Assembly: GCA_017452445.1 (NCBI GenBank)
Contig: JAFTMH010000003.1
Coordinates: 124,001-188,000, forward strand
Reading direction: 5' to 3'
From: Clostridia bacterium
GTDB lineage: Bacteria; Bacillota; Clostridia; Christensenellales; UBA1242
DNA length: 64,000 bases
Position 1 is the stretch's first letter. Each line of letters opens with the position of its first letter. The notes under the pieces are model-generated. The model saw only the letters and a list, made by a program, of their open reading frames with translations, was not told the origin of the DNA and did no database searches. Positions 46,701-54,760 of this stretch are shown piece by piece. The translations under genes were made by a program, and so were the position numbers.

Positions 46701-47239
46701 CAGTAGAACCTGGCACACAACTTACTGCTGGTGCTATCAACCCTGCTGACTTGTTGACAACAAAAGGTCTTAAAGGTCTTCAACAATACTTGCTTTCAGA
46801 AGTTATCTCTGTTTATAGAAGCCAAGATGTTAAGGTTAATGACAAACACATCGAAATCATCATTAGACAAATGCTTAAGAAAGTTAAGATTGAAGATTCT
46901 GGTGACACAAATCTTCTTACAGGTGATGTTGTTGATATCGCTCGTTGCGAAGAAGAAAACGAAAAGACACTTCGTGCTGGTGGCAGACCTGCAATCGCAA
47001 GAAGAATTCTTCTCGGTATCACAAAGGCTTCTCTTTCAACAGAATCATTCTTGTCTGCATGTTCGTTCCAAGAAACTTCAAGAGTTTTGACAGATGCTGC
47101 ACTTAAGGGCAAGGTTGACAACTTGATTGGTATTAAAGAAAATGTTATCATTGGAAAACTTATTCCTGCTGGTAGCGGTCTTAAGAAATATAGATCAGTT
47201 GTTCCTGTTAAAGTTGAAGCAGAAGAAATTGCTGAATAA
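43709..47239 (+). CDS. rpoC: DNA-directed RNA polymerase subunit beta'
   Basis: 1176-residue beta' subunit. The N-terminal zinc ribbon has Cys60, Cys62, Cys75 and Cys78; the active-site loop NADFDGDQM (magnesium-binding Asp triad) is at residues 448-456; the bridge and trigger helix regions ([23 protein letters not shown]) and the second zinc site ([13 protein letters not shown]) are intact. Length is normal for Firmicutes, without large insertions. AAGGGGA lies 7 bases before the ATG. It is co-transcribed with rpoB and ends at a strong terminator. Confidence 0.99.
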   Translation: MFELNNFEKIKIGIASPEKIREWSHGEVTKPETINYRTQKPEKDGLFCEKIFGPKKDWECHCGKYKRIRYRGVVCDKCGVEVTRSKVRRERMGHIELACPVTHLWYFRSVPSRIGTLLDLTPKTLEQIVYYINYVVTDPKNTDLLYKQILNDKEYRDAIEKYGYGSFDAGMGAEAVKVLLSHVDLDRDSENLKEELKTAKGQRKIKAAKKLDVVESFRKSGNNPTWMVLDVIPVLPPELRPMVALDGGRYATSDLNDLYRRVINRNNRLKKLMELGAPDVIVRNEKRMLQEAVDNLIDNGKRGKPVQGSKQRDLKSLTAMLGGKQGRFRQNLLGKRVDYSGRSVIVVGPELKMYQCGLPKEMALELFKPFIINRLIDLNESNNIKSAKRMIEREKPIVWDVLADVIKDHPVLLNRAPTLHRLSVQAFEPVLVEGRAIKLHPSVCAAFNADFDGDQMPVHIPLSIDARTEARTLMLASNNILKLSDGEPIVTPAQDVVLGCYYLTLIKPGAKGEGSIFASKNEVIYAYQTKNLDLQAEITVRLSKEIDGKTYSKRVTTSVGRILFNNIIPQNLGYVDRSTPENMCDLEINKPVMKKELKKLVADCYDKFGTTECSKLVDRLKETGYKYSTLASVSVNIYDIQEPAEKAEILKEAEAKALENEKLLKRGLITLEEKINENVAVWNDAVSQVTTAVVKNMDAFNPFSLMVVSGARGNNTQLNQDCGMIGIKATASGTKNDTPIKSSFKQGLTPIEYFINSRGSRKGLSDTALKTADSGYLTRRLVDIAQDVVITTEDCFEDAGEKVKGVVVSDIVKDGFVQESLDERIYGRVAVENIVDPKTKEIIVEANTMISKEQASKVVKAGIKEVAVRSLITCRCKHGVCAKCYGRSLAGKEMVTLGEAVGIIAAQSIGEPGTQLTMRTFHTGGAAVAADITQGLPRVEEIFEARRPKGECLLSEVSGKVKIKEDAKTYQITIVTGEGDIDYEVKKPAVLKVKNGETVEPGTQLTAGAINPADLLTTKGLKGLQQYLLSEVISVYRSQDVKVNDKHIEIIIRQMLKKVKIEDSGDTNLLTGDVVDIARCEEENEKTLRAGGRPAIARRILLGITKASLSTESFLSACSFQETSRVLTDAALKGKVDNLIGIKENVIIGKLIPAGSGLKKYRSVVPVKVEAEEIAE

Positions 47240-47247
47240 AAAAAATA

Positions 47248-47276
47248 AAGACTAGGTTTTGCCTAGTCTTTTTTTT
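47248..47276 (+). terminator. rpoBC terminator
   Basis: Stem AAGACTAGG/CCTAGTCTT, loop TTTTG, long T tract. From 47277 to 47482 I see no gene. Confidence 0.92.
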
Positions 47277-47482
47277 GTTTTGCAAAAATCGGCTTATTTT
47301 TGAGAAATGGGTTGTTGGCGAATTAGGTGTTGTCCAAACGGCAAAGATGGCAAAAATAGGCAAAATTTCGCAAAAAATCAACAGTTTTAATAAAACGGAA
47401 CAATTATTTGTGTGATCAGTTTGTTTGTGAATGATATGGAACAAAAAAAAGAGCAAAAAATCGGCTTTTTTTAGGTTTGCTA

Positions 47483-47511
47483 TTGAAATGTGAGAAGTTT
47501 GGTGCTATAAT
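47483..47511 (+). promoter_or_regulatory. Promoter of the 47541 gene
   Basis: TTGAAA at 47483-47488, 17-base spacer ending in TGC, TATAAT at 47506-47511. Near-consensus and extended. Confidence 0.8.
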
Positions 47512-47540
47512 TCAAACACAAAAGCAAAAGAGGTGGCTGT

Positions 47541-48506
47541 ATGTTTGAAGATGGAAAATTTGTATGTTCTGATATGGACTTGTCAGAGTTTGTAAGAAAT
47601 GAAGATTTTGACAATTTTGTGAAGGTTAAGGCTTATTTGGCTAGTCTTGCAAAAAAGAGATATGTAAGCACTGAATACAAAATGCATTTGGTGAGAGAAG
47701 ATTTGATTTATCTTGCACAAAGAGGTGATTTGAGAAGTTTGGCTATGTATTTGGAGATGGAAGAACAAGAAAGATTGCTTCCAGAACTTGTTGCAAAAGC
47801 AAAAGAAATTGAAGCAAAAAGAGGACCAAAAACTCCAGAAGAATGGCTTGTAATTGCAAATTTGCATATAAATGATTATCTCAATGTTGCAATCAATGAT
47901 GAAGTAAATTCTGTTAAAAAATTCAACACACACATCAATTGGTTGTGGGAGAGATACAACGAACTTCTTGATCAGCGAGATCACGGCAGATATTGGGATC
48001 CATTTACTGCAGAAAGATTTTCAAAAGAGGATTTCAAAGAATATGTTGTTAATGCAAGAAGACAATATTGTTGGTATTACAACTTTGTAAACAGTGGACC
48101 TTATGCAAATGCAATCAAGCAAGCAATGGTTGGATATTACGAAAGATATGTCGCCACAAAAAACCCTGTTGACATTTGGACTTTTGCCGAACTTACACAC
48201 AGCCCAGCAAAGTTTTATATGGAATATAAAGTGGCTGAAGCAAGAACTGGCACAGAATATTGTTCTTGGAAACTTGAAGACAAGTTGGTTAGAGAATATG
48301 GCAAAGCAAGAAAAAGTTGTGATTTGATTGAAAACTTTATCAGAGCAAAAACACTCGATATTTACGGACCACAAGGACTTGTTGCAAGTGTAAAATATGA
48401 TCGTGACATTGAAAAGAAAATTCATGCAACAGGCAATCAAATTTATACAGTTAGACCGCTTGCCACAACTACACCAGCAGGCAGAGATAGAATTGGCAAT
48501 GCATAA
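47541..48506 (+). CDS. Unrecognised helical, charged cytoplasmic protein
   Basis: 321-residue protein with no signal peptide or membrane helix, which I do not recognise. It is mostly helical, rich in Glu, Lys, Arg, Tyr and Trp. Regions include a helical N-terminus (DLRSLAMYLEMEEQERLLPELVAKAKEIEAK), a central aromatic part (NTHINWLWERYNELLDQRDHGRYWDP, ARRQYCWYYNFVNSGPYANAI) and an extended Pro/Thr/Arg C-terminal tail. AGAGGTGG precedes the ATG. Strong promoter and terminator make it a single-gene unit behind rpoBC. The aromatic helical core could bind another protein or nucleic acid, but I see no motif that decides this. Confidence 0.8.
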   Translation: MFEDGKFVCSDMDLSEFVRNEDFDNFVKVKAYLASLAKKRYVSTEYKMHLVREDLIYLAQRGDLRSLAMYLEMEEQERLLPELVAKAKEIEAKRGPKTPEEWLVIANLHINDYLNVAINDEVNSVKKFNTHINWLWERYNELLDQRDHGRYWDPFTAERFSKEDFKEYVVNARRQYCWYYNFVNSGPYANAIKQAMVGYYERYVATKNPVDIWTFAELTHSPAKFYMEYKVAEARTGTEYCSWKLEDKLVREYGKARKSCDLIENFIRAKTLDIYGPQGLVASVKYDRDIEKKIHATGNQIYTVRPLATTTPAGRDRIGNA

Positions 48507-48520
48507 TAGGAAAAACATAA

Positions 48521-48553
48521 AAAACGAGAGAAATGACATCTCTCGTTTTTTTT
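48521..48553 (+). terminator. Terminator after the 47541 gene
   Basis: 11-bp stem AAAACGAGAGA/TCTCTCGTTTT, loop AATGACA, T tract. Confidence 0.92.
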
Positions 48554-48582
48554 GTATAAATCAACAAATTGCGCCTTTTTGT

Positions 48583-48613
48583 TTGACATTTTGTTTCGGG
48601 GGGGGGGTATACT
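48583..48613 (+). promoter_or_regulatory. Promoter with a ten-G tract in the spacer (probable phase-variable switch)
   Basis: Consensus TTGACA at 48583-48588 and TATACT at 48608-48613 are separated by 19 bases that include ten consecutive G (48598-48607). Loss of two G would give the optimal 17-base spacing. A G10 run is striking in this AT-rich sequence. Confidence 0.75.
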
Positions 48614-48625
48614 CAAAATGAGTAT
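48609..48625 (+). promoter_or_regulatory. Inverted repeat over the -10 and start site
   Basis: ATACTC-AAAAT-GAGTAT, 6-bp arms around a 5-base centre, covering the -10 of the esterase promoter. Its place fits a repressor operator; no regulator is identified. A second TATACT at 48642-48647 has no good -35. Confidence 0.45.
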
Positions 48626-48675
48626 TATTACATTTCGAGGTTATACTAGATTAAACAAGAAAAAAGGAGACAAAA

Positions 48676-51000
48676 ATGGCAAAAGATAAAAACAAAAAAG
48701 TGCCTTTCAATGTGTTTAAGAAAGGTTTTGTAGGAGCATTGCTTGGCGCAACAATCCTTGCAGGTGGCGTAGGCCTTGCAGGCTGTGGACAAGCAGGTCC
48801 ACAAGGTCAACAAGGCCCAGCAGGAGAACAAGGCCCAGCAGGAATAAATGGCTCGACATGGTATTCTGGCACACAATATGATCCAGCACAAGGTGTTGCA
48901 GGAGATTTCTTTTTTGATACAGACGACGGAAGCATTTATGTGAAGCTTGCTTCAGGCTGGACTGCAATTTCAAACATCACAGGCCCAAAAGGAGATACTG
49001 GTGAAGATGGTCAAGACGGCAAGGACGGAGCATCTTGGCTTGCTGGCACAACCGAACCTACAGCAGCAGTTGGAAAAAATGGTGACACATATTTGGATAT
49101 TTCAACAAACTTTGTTTACACAAAAACAAATGGAGTTTGGATAAAAATGGGCGAAATTTCTGGTGACAGAGATGTTACCATTGTTGATCAAAGTCCTTGG
49201 GTAGGAAAAACTGCAGTGTTTGTTGGCGACAGCATCACAAAGGGAAGTGGCTGTGAAGGTCAAAAATATTGGGAAATTTTGGAAGAAGAACTTGGATTCT
49301 CGACAGTTGCTGGCATGGGCATAGGTGGCTCTTGCTGGAGTGCGACAAGTGATTATGGCAATGGAAACAGTCCACTTATCAACAGATATCAAACAATCCC
49401 AGAAGCAGATTTGATCCAAATCTTTATGGGCACAAATGACTATGGTCATGCCACTCCACTTGGCACAATTGAAGACACAACTGATGTTTCTTTCTATGGC
49501 GCTTTGAATGTTATTTTGCCAGCATTGCAACAAAAATATCCTTCAAGCAGAATTGTTGTGGTTACTCCACTTCATAGATATAATGCAGACACAAACAAAA
49601 ATGATTTGAATTATGACTATGAAGCACATCCAGTCTCAGGCAAAACATTGAAAGACTATGTAGATGCAATGAAAGAAGTTTGCGAAAGATATTCAATCCC
49701 TGTGATTGACATGTTTTCAATCAGTGGGTTGAACCCAATTGTGGAATCAATCAAAAATATGTATATGCCAGATGGTTTGCATCCAAATGCAGAAGGACAC
49801 AAACTTATGGCAAACATTATGAAATATCATCTCAACTTGCTTGCAAGAGGGGGACATGTAGAGATTGTCAATCCAGAATATGAATATGAAATAAAAGTTG
49901 GAAATGCTTTTTCGACAGATCCTGCGACATTGACAAGTGTTAAGATAGCGTCAGCAGTAAGAAATATTCAACTCAAAGCAGGCACAGTTATCACTGTGAA
50001 AGATGATGCTAAATACGGCGTGGCAGTTTATGCACAAACAGGAGAAGCAATTGAGTCATCTTCTAGCATCTCTGGCGGATTTAAAGACACATTTGCAGTG
50101 ACAGAAGATGGTTGGTATGGTTTTGTGTTGGCTACAGATGATGACAGTGATTTCAACTTCTTGACAATGAGCAAAGAGTTTTATGATTATGTAACAATCA
50201 CTCCACCAACTCCAACACCAGAACAACCAGGTGATGGCGGCGAAGGTCAAGAACCTACAGATCCTACACCAGGCGAAGGTGAAGAACCTACAGATCCTAC
50301 ACCAGGCGAAGGTGAAGATGATGGCGAAGTTGCAGAAAACGCTTTGGTAACTGGAAACAAATTTGGCTCAACCGACAATGTGCTTTCTGACAAAACAAGA
50401 GCGACAGCAACAAAAAATATTTATATCAATGGCACTGCAACTATTACTGCAAAAAGTGCCGCTGTAAAGGTTGCAGTTTATGCACAAACAGGTGAAGAGA
50501 TCACTGCATCTTCAAGCATTTCTGGTGGTTATAAAACAGAATTTTCAATCACAGCACCAGGCTGGTATGGTTTTGTGTTGGCTAAAGAAGGAGTAGAGTT
50601 TGATTTCTCTACAGACAGTGACGATTTGTATGATTATATTTCTATCGATATAAATGAAATCCAAACTTTTGAAGTAACATTTGAAATAGGCTCTAAATAT
50701 GGAGCTGGTTATGAAGAGGATGTCAAGAGAGCTTCAACAGTTAAAAATGTATATTTGACTGCAGGCACAACAATTGTGAAAGCAAATGATGATTATGCTT
50801 ATGCTGTTTACAAACAAACTAGCGAAACAGAAATTACAACAGGAAGTTCTATTTCTGGTGGTTGGAATTCAACAACTTTTGTGATTACTGAATCTGGTTG
50901 GTATGGTTTTGCACTTAAAAAGGTTAGCGAAGCAGCATTTGATTTTGAGTCAACAGATTCTGCTGACTTGGCAAGCTATGTGACAATCTACAAAGCGTAA
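48676..51000 (+). CDS. SGNH/GDSL esterase lipoprotein with collagen-like and repeat modules
   Basis: 774-residue lipid-anchored surface enzyme. A signal peptide ends at lipobox LAGC (Cys about 37), followed by a short collagen-like stretch of Gly-Pro/Gln triplets and, later, GPKGDTGEDGQDGKDG. The SGNH hydrolase domain (about 175-395) has GDS with Ser186, a Gly-rich block GMGIGG, GTND with Asn254, and DGLHPN with Asp366 and His369, the full catalytic set. Three homologous C-terminal beta modules follow (each with A-V-Y-x-Q-T, SSISGG and GWYGF), the first two joined by a Pro/Thr/Glu linker. Substrate unknown; acyl or acetyl groups on polysaccharide are usual for the family. AAGGAG lies 7 bases upstream. 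The promoter carries a G10 tract, so on/off expression is likely. Confidence 0.93.
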   Translation: MAKDKNKKVPFNVFKKGFVGALLGATILAGGVGLAGCGQAGPQGQQGPAGEQGPAGINGSTWYSGTQYDPAQGVAGDFFFDTDDGSIYVKLASGWTAISNITGPKGDTGEDGQDGKDGASWLAGTTEPTAAVGKNGDTYLDISTNFVYTKTNGVWIKMGEISGDRDVTIVDQSPWVGKTAVFVGDSITKGSGCEGQKYWEILEEELGFSTVAGMGIGGSCWSATSDYGNGNSPLINRYQTIPEADLIQIFMGTNDYGHATPLGTIEDTTDVSFYGALNVILPALQQKYPSSRIVVVTPLHRYNADTNKNDLNYDYEAHPVSGKTLKDYVDAMKEVCERYSIPVIDMFSISGLNPIVESIKNMYMPDGLHPNAEGHKLMANIMKYHLNLLARGGHVEIVNPEYEYEIKVGNAFSTDPATLTSVKIASAVRNIQLKAGTVITVKDDAKYGVAVYAQTGEAIESSSSISGGFKDTFAVTEDGWYGFVLATDDDSDFNFLTMSKEFYDYVTITPPTPTPEQPGDGGEGQEPTDPTPGEGEEPTDPTPGEGEDDGEVAENALVTGNKFGSTDNVLSDKTRATATKNIYINGTATITAKSAAVKVAVYAQTGEEITASSSISGGYKTEFSITAPGWYGFVLAKEGVEFDFSTDSDDLYDYISIDINEIQTFEVTFEIGSKYGAGYEEDVKRASTVKNVYLTAGTTIVKANDDYAYAVYKQTSETEITTGSSISGGWNSTTFVITESGWYGFALKKVSEAAFDFESTDSADLASYVTIYKA
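50251..50316 (+). repeat. Two exact 33-bp tandem copies in the linker
   Basis: Two copies of a 33-base unit encoding EPTDPTPGEGE lie in the Pro/Glu linker of the esterase. In-frame unit gain or loss would change linker length without a frameshift. Confidence 0.9.
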
Positions 51001-51014
51001 AAATCAATCAAAAC

Positions 51015-51045
51015 AAAAAAGAGTGAATTTTTCACTCTTTTTTTT
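51015..51045 (+). terminator. Terminator after the SGNH esterase gene
   Basis: Stem AAAAAAGAGTGAA/TTCACTCTTTTTT, short T loop, T run. Confidence 0.9.
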
Positions 51046-51090
51046 GTTTTCAAATTGTTTGACTTTTTATTTCAGTGGCAATTAAATTTT

Positions 51091-51117
51091 GAAAAAAACA
51101 GTCGAGAGACTGTTTTA
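51091..51117 (-). terminator. Terminator of the aldolase gene
   Basis: On the minus strand, stem AAAACAGTC/GACTGTTTT with loop TCTC, then seven T. It overlaps the aldolase stop codon. Confidence 0.88.
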
Positions 51118-52035
51118 TGCTTTGTTGCTGCTGCCAAGGATCGTTTGCATTTTGTCTTTGACAAGTTGTTTAACATATTTTTTGCCGTGGGCGAGATATT
51201 TTCTCATATCAACATCATTTGGGTTTTGATTTAAGTATTCTCTTATGCCGGCAGTAAAGCAAATTCGCAAATCGCTGTCAACATTTACCTTGCAGATGTT
51301 GAGGCGGCAGGCTTCGTGTAACATTTCTTCTGGCACACCTTTTGCATTTTTTAAGGTTGCACCATTTGCATTTGCAAGTGAAACAAATTGCTCTGGGATT
51401 GAACTTGCTCCGTGAAGCACAAATGGATAATTTGGAAGTCTTTCTGACAAAGTTTTCAAAATGTCCAATCGCAGTTTTGCTTCGCCAGAAAATTTGTGCA
51501 AACCGTGGCTTGTGCCGATTGCTATTGCAAGACTGTCACAGTTTGTTTTGTTTATAAAATCAACTGCTTGGTCTGGGTTTGTGTAAATTTGGGCACTGTT
51601 TTGTGTGTCATCTTCAACTCCGGCAAGCACACCGAGTTCTGCTTCGACAGTTACACCTTTGCTGTGGGCGAAATCTACAACTTTTTTGGTGAGAGCGACA
51701 TTTTCTTCATAAGGTAAAGATGATGCATCAATCATAACATTTGTAAAACCCAACTCTATGGCTTTTGTGCAATCTTCAAAAGTTTTGCCGTGGTCCAAAT
51801 TCCAAATCACAGGCACTGAAACTTTTTCTGCTGAGGCAAGCACCATACCTTTGAGATAATCTTCGCCAGCATACTTAATTGCACCAGTGCTGCATTGGAT
51901 TATCACAGGGCTTTTTTCTTCTTCTGCAGTTTCCAAAATTGCTTGCAAAATTTCCATATTAACAAAATTGAATGCACCAACGGCATATTTGCCCTTGATT
52001 GCATTTTCAAAAACTTCTTTTGTGTTTACCAACAT
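51115..52035 (-). CDS. fba: Class II fructose-bisphosphate aldolase
   Basis: 306-residue zinc-dependent aldolase of glycolysis and gluconeogenesis, cleaving fructose 1,6-bisphosphate to two triose phosphates. Conserved segments are NLDHGKT (zinc His), DASSLPYEENV, GTSHGLHKF (zinc His), VLHGASS (zinc His) and KVNVDSDLR at the phosphate site. The ATG at 52035 (MLVNTKEVFENA) is the family start, with AAAGGAA 9 bases upstream; the longer frame from 52068 would start inside the promoter. A related enzyme, tagatose-bisphosphate aldolase, has the same fold, so the sugar is not absolutely certain. Single-gene unit. Confidence 0.95.
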   Translation of the reverse strand: MLVNTKEVFENAIKGKYAVGAFNFVNMEILQAILETAEEEKSPVIIQCSTGAIKYAGEDYLKGMVLASAEKVSVPVIWNLDHGKTFEDCTKAIELGFTNVMIDASSLPYEENVALTKKVVDFAHSKGVTVEAELGVLAGVEDDTQNSAQIYTNPDQAVDFINKTNCDSLAIAIGTSHGLHKFSGEAKLRLDILKTLSERLPNYPFVLHGASSIPEQFVSLANANGATLKNAKGVPEEMLHEACRLNICKVNVDSDLRICFTAGIREYLNQNPNDVDMRKYLAHGKKYVKQLVKDKMQTILGSSNKA

Positions 52036-52063
52036 ATTTTTGTGTTCCTTTCTATTTTTTACT

Positions 52064-52092
52064 ATCATAACTTCTTTTTGTTAATATTGCAA
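52064..52092 (-). promoter_or_regulatory. Aldolase promoter
   Basis: Minus strand TTGCAA, 17-base spacer, TATGAT (52064-52069 on the plus strand). Leader about 20-25 bases. Confidence 0.7.
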
Positions 52093-52144
52093 ATGAAATG
52101 AGAAAAGTTTAAGTAATAGATTTTTGTAAATTTTGCTCTAAATG

Positions 52145-52177
52145 TTGATTTTTTATTTTTTTTGAATATAATATAAT
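52145..52177 (+). promoter_or_regulatory. Promoter of the 52179 candidate RNA
   Basis: TTGATT at 52145-52150, 16-base spacer, TATAAT at 52167-52172, with a second overlapping TATAAT at 52172-52177. Confidence 0.6.
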
Positions 52178-52178
52178 T

Positions 52179-52268
52179 ATAAGCATACATAATGTATGTG
52201 CTCGGTGAGATTCCGTGTTAGGCTGATCTTGGGTGACTGAGATCTTAACCCCGTAATGGGGTTTTTTT
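52179..52268 (+). ncRNA. Candidate structured RNA ending in a terminator
   Basis: About 90 bases between fba and a GNAT gene, with no reading frame. Predicted elements in order: hairpin CATAC-ATAAT-GTATG; hairpin CGG/CCG around TGAGATT; hairpin GATCT/AGATC with a 10-base loop holding GGGT; and terminator AACCCC-GTAAT-GGGGTT plus seven T. The loop GGGT can pair with ACCC of the terminator, so an alternative fold could cancel termination. The GGTGAGATTCCG stretch recalls part of cobalamin riboswitches, but the rest of that fold is missing. It is orphan: the next gene has its own promoter. I cannot assign it to a known family. Confidence 0.6.
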
Positions 52269-52472
52269 ATATTCTTCCTTTAATCTCACGGGTTTTGCTT
52301 TTGTTTGTTTTTGATCGTTTTGAGGCACTTTTATATGCCTTTTTTTATTTGATTAATCTGTTGTATTGACGGTTGGGAGTTATGTTATGAGTAATTATGA
52401 ATTTAAGATATGAATTATGATGTAGAAGAAAGCGAGCGATTGCTCGTTTTTTTATTTGTTTTCAAAAAAAGG
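52269..52472 (+). other. Non-coding stretch with two more hairpin terminators
   Basis: Contains AGGCA/TGCCT hairpin plus T run (52323-52347) and CGAGC-GATT-GCTCG plus T run (52433-52453). Between them is TTGACG near 52366 and a short run of repeated TTATGA elements with an 8-codon frame (52388-52414). I see no convincing gene; it could be the remains of small transcription units. Confidence 0.5.
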
Positions 52473-52500
52473 TTGATTTTATTGAAAAATATGCTATCAT
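52473..52500 (+). promoter_or_regulatory. Promoter of the GNAT/ABC-F operon
   Basis: TTGATT at 52473-52478, 16-base spacer ending in TGC, TATCAT at 52495-52500. Confidence 0.7.
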
Positions 52501-52522
52501 AATGGCGATAAAGGAGTAAAAA

Positions 52523-53053
52523 ATGAAAGAGATTCTCTCATTCAAGCAGGCTGCTAGCAAGTCTTTGACTGAGGAGCAGCTGCGACAAGTTGAAGAAGTT
52601 GAAGCATTGGGGTGCAACGATCCTTATTCTTTTTTGCAACTTAAAGAAATGTTTGAAGATGAATCTGTTGACAATTTCATTTGCTGTGATGGCGACAAAA
52701 TTGTTGGTTTTGCAACTTCAAAATGCAACAAAAGATATTATGATGGCTGCATTTATATTATAAATTTGGTTGTTTTGCCAGAGTATCGCAAATGTGGTGT
52801 GGCAACTCAACTTATGGAAGTGATGACAAAGTTTTATTTGAAAAAATGTGCAGATTTGTATATAACTTTGGATGTCACAAAAACAAATATACCGGCAGTG
52901 AAATTGTATCAAAAACTTGGTTTTACTGTGCCAGATTTTGCAACTAAAAACAAAGGTGATGATGAAATGGTGATGAGCCAACCTTTGACAAATTTGGCTA
53001 AAAATATAGAAAATTTGAAGAAAATTAAAGTGCGAAATTCTTGCACAAAATAA
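52523..53053 (+). CDS. GNAT acetyltransferase (RimI-like)
   Basis: 176-residue N-acetyltransferase using acetyl-CoA. The fold signature is VVLPEYRKCGVATQLMEVM (the R/Q-x-x-G-x-G/A acetyl-CoA loop) followed by a helix, then AVKLYQKLGF. The substrate is not evident; a protein N-terminus or small amine is typical of this group. AAAGGAG lies 5 bases before the ATG. First gene of a tight operon with an ABC-F protein (40 bases) and a second GNAT. Confidence 0.9.
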   Translation: MKEILSFKQAASKSLTEEQLRQVEEVEALGCNDPYSFLQLKEMFEDESVDNFICCDGDKIVGFATSKCNKRYYDGCIYIINLVVLPEYRKCGVATQLMEVMTKFYLKKCADLYITLDVTKTNIPAVKLYQKLGFTVPDFATKNKGDDEMVMSQPLTNLAKNIENLKKIKVRNSCTK

Positions 53054-53093
53054 ATTGTTTTGAAAAACTGCCGACAAAAAGGGAGTTTTAGTT

Positions 53094-54737
53094 ATGATTA
53101 TTTTAGATGTTAATAAATTGTCCAAAGATTTTGGATATGGGCAACTTTTTGAAGAGGTTTCTTTTTCGTTGAATGAGGGAGAATCTATCTCTATTGTTGG
53201 CCCAAACGGTTGTGGAAAATCCACATTATTGAAATTGATTGCAGGGGAATATTCTCCTGACAGTGGTGTTGTAAACATCAAAAAAGGTGCTTCTGTGTCT
53301 TATTTGGATCAAACATCTTCTGACAGAGTTGATGATCGCACTGTTGACGAAGTGATCAAAGATGCTTTTGTAAAAGTTAAAGAAATGGAAAACAGCATCA
53401 AATGGTATGAAAAAGTTATGGAAAATCCAGAAAGTGAAGAGCAATACAACAAAGCACTCAACACTTATTGCAAGTTGGTTGAAGAATTTTCGCTTATGGG
53501 TGGCTATGACATTGATGTTGAAGTTGGTGTTGTTTGCACCGGTTTGAAGATAAGCGACCATATGAGAAAACAAATTTACACCACTCTTTCTGGTGGCGAA
53601 AAAACATTGGTGCAACTTGCAAAAGCATTGCTTCAAAAGCCAGATTTGATTTTGCTTGACGAACCAACAAACCACCTTGATATTGAAAGAATTGAATGGC
53701 TTGAAAATTATATCAAATCATTTAAGGGTGCAAGTGTGATTGTGTCGCACGACAGATATTTTTTGGACAAAATGTCAAACAAGATTTTGGATTTGTCAGG
53801 CATAACTCCAAAGGTTTACAACACAAATTATTCTGGCTATTTGCAAGAGAGAGAAAGAGATTTTGAAAAGCAAATGGCTGCTTGGCACGACCAACAACTT
53901 GTTATCAAAAGATTTCAAGAACAAATCAAATATTTTTCCGAAATGGGTATGGCCAAAAATAGTTCGACCTTGTGCAACAGGGCACATTCGCTTCAAACTC
54001 AACTTGACAGAATTTTGGAAAGAAGAGTAGAAAAACCACAAGAACAACGAAAACTTCGTATGGGTTTTTCGGAAGAGAGAAAGTCGGGCAAAAGAATTTT
54101 TCAAACTTCAAATTTGATTGTTGAAGCACCAGATGGAAGAAAGATTTTGAACGGTGTAAATTTGACTGTTAAGGCTGGGGAAAGGATTGCTCTTATTGGT
54201 TCAAACGGAAGCGGAAAATCAACATTTGTAAAAACTTTGCTTGGCAAACAAACTTTGCCTTGCAGTGGTGAGGTGTTTGTTGGACCAAGTGTGAAGATAG
54301 GTTATTTGCCACAGATTATAAATTTTGAAAACGAAAACCTTTCGCTGCTCGATCATTTTAGAGAAGATGCTTGTGTTGATGAAGAAAAGGCAAGAAGAAT
54401 TTTGTCAGCATTTAAGTTTTATAAAGATGATGTTGGCAAAAAGGTTAAGACTTTGTCTGGTGGGGAAAGAATTAGAATTCGCCTTGCAAGTTTGCTTCAA
54501 CAAAATGTAAATTGTTTGGTGTTTGACGAACCAACAAACCACATCGATATTCCAACAAAAGAAGTGCTTGAAAAAGCGATTAATGATTTTGAAGGAACTG
54601 TTTTGTTTGTGTCGCACGACAGATATTTTATCAACAAATTTGCAGAAAAAACCGTTGAATTTGAAAACGGACAAATCACAATTTATGAAGGGAATTATGA
54701 CTATTATAGGCAAGTAAAACTGCGAAATTGTCGATAA
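53094..54737 (+). CDS. ABC-F protein (duplicated ATPase, ribosome-associated type)
   Basis: 547-residue protein with two ABC ATPase modules and no membrane segments. Walker A GPNGCGKST and GSNGSGKST; signatures LSGGEKT and LSGGERIR; Walker B DLILLDEPTNH and CLVFDEPTNH. The linker between modules (about 230-325; basic and helical, RERDFEKQMAAW...QLDRILERR) is the P-site-tRNA interaction arm. ABC-F proteins act on ribosomes as translation factors or give antibiotic protection (Vga, Lsa, Msr, OptrA types). This one lacks a long C-terminal extension; I cannot tell housekeeping from resistance. AGGGAG lies 9 bases upstream. Flanked by two GNAT genes, so an accessory resistance role is possible. 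Confidence 0.92.
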   Translation: MIILDVNKLSKDFGYGQLFEEVSFSLNEGESISIVGPNGCGKSTLLKLIAGEYSPDSGVVNIKKGASVSYLDQTSSDRVDDRTVDEVIKDAFVKVKEMENSIKWYEKVMENPESEEQYNKALNTYCKLVEEFSLMGGYDIDVEVGVVCTGLKISDHMRKQIYTTLSGGEKTLVQLAKALLQKPDLILLDEPTNHLDIERIEWLENYIKSFKGASVIVSHDRYFLDKMSNKILDLSGITPKVYNTNYSGYLQERERDFEKQMAAWHDQQLVIKRFQEQIKYFSEMGMAKNSSTLCNRAHSLQTQLDRILERRVEKPQEQRKLRMGFSEERKSGKRIFQTSNLIVEAPDGRKILNGVNLTVKAGERIALIGSNGSGKSTFVKTLLGKQTLPCSGEVFVGPSVKIGYLPQIINFENENLSLLDHFREDACVDEEKARRILSAFKFYKDDVGKKVKTLSGGERIRIRLASLLQQNVNCLVFDEPTNHIDIPTKEVLEKAINDFEGTVLFVSHDRYFINKFAEKTVEFENGQITIYEGNYDYYRQVKLRNCR

Positions 54738-54760
54738 TTTGAAAAAAACGGAGATTTTTT

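Noticed and set aside
52179..52268. Cobalamin riboswitch
   Set aside because: Only the GGTGAGATTCC-like stretch fits; the multi-helix core and the usual CCCGCxACTG block are absent and no transport or B12 gene follows.
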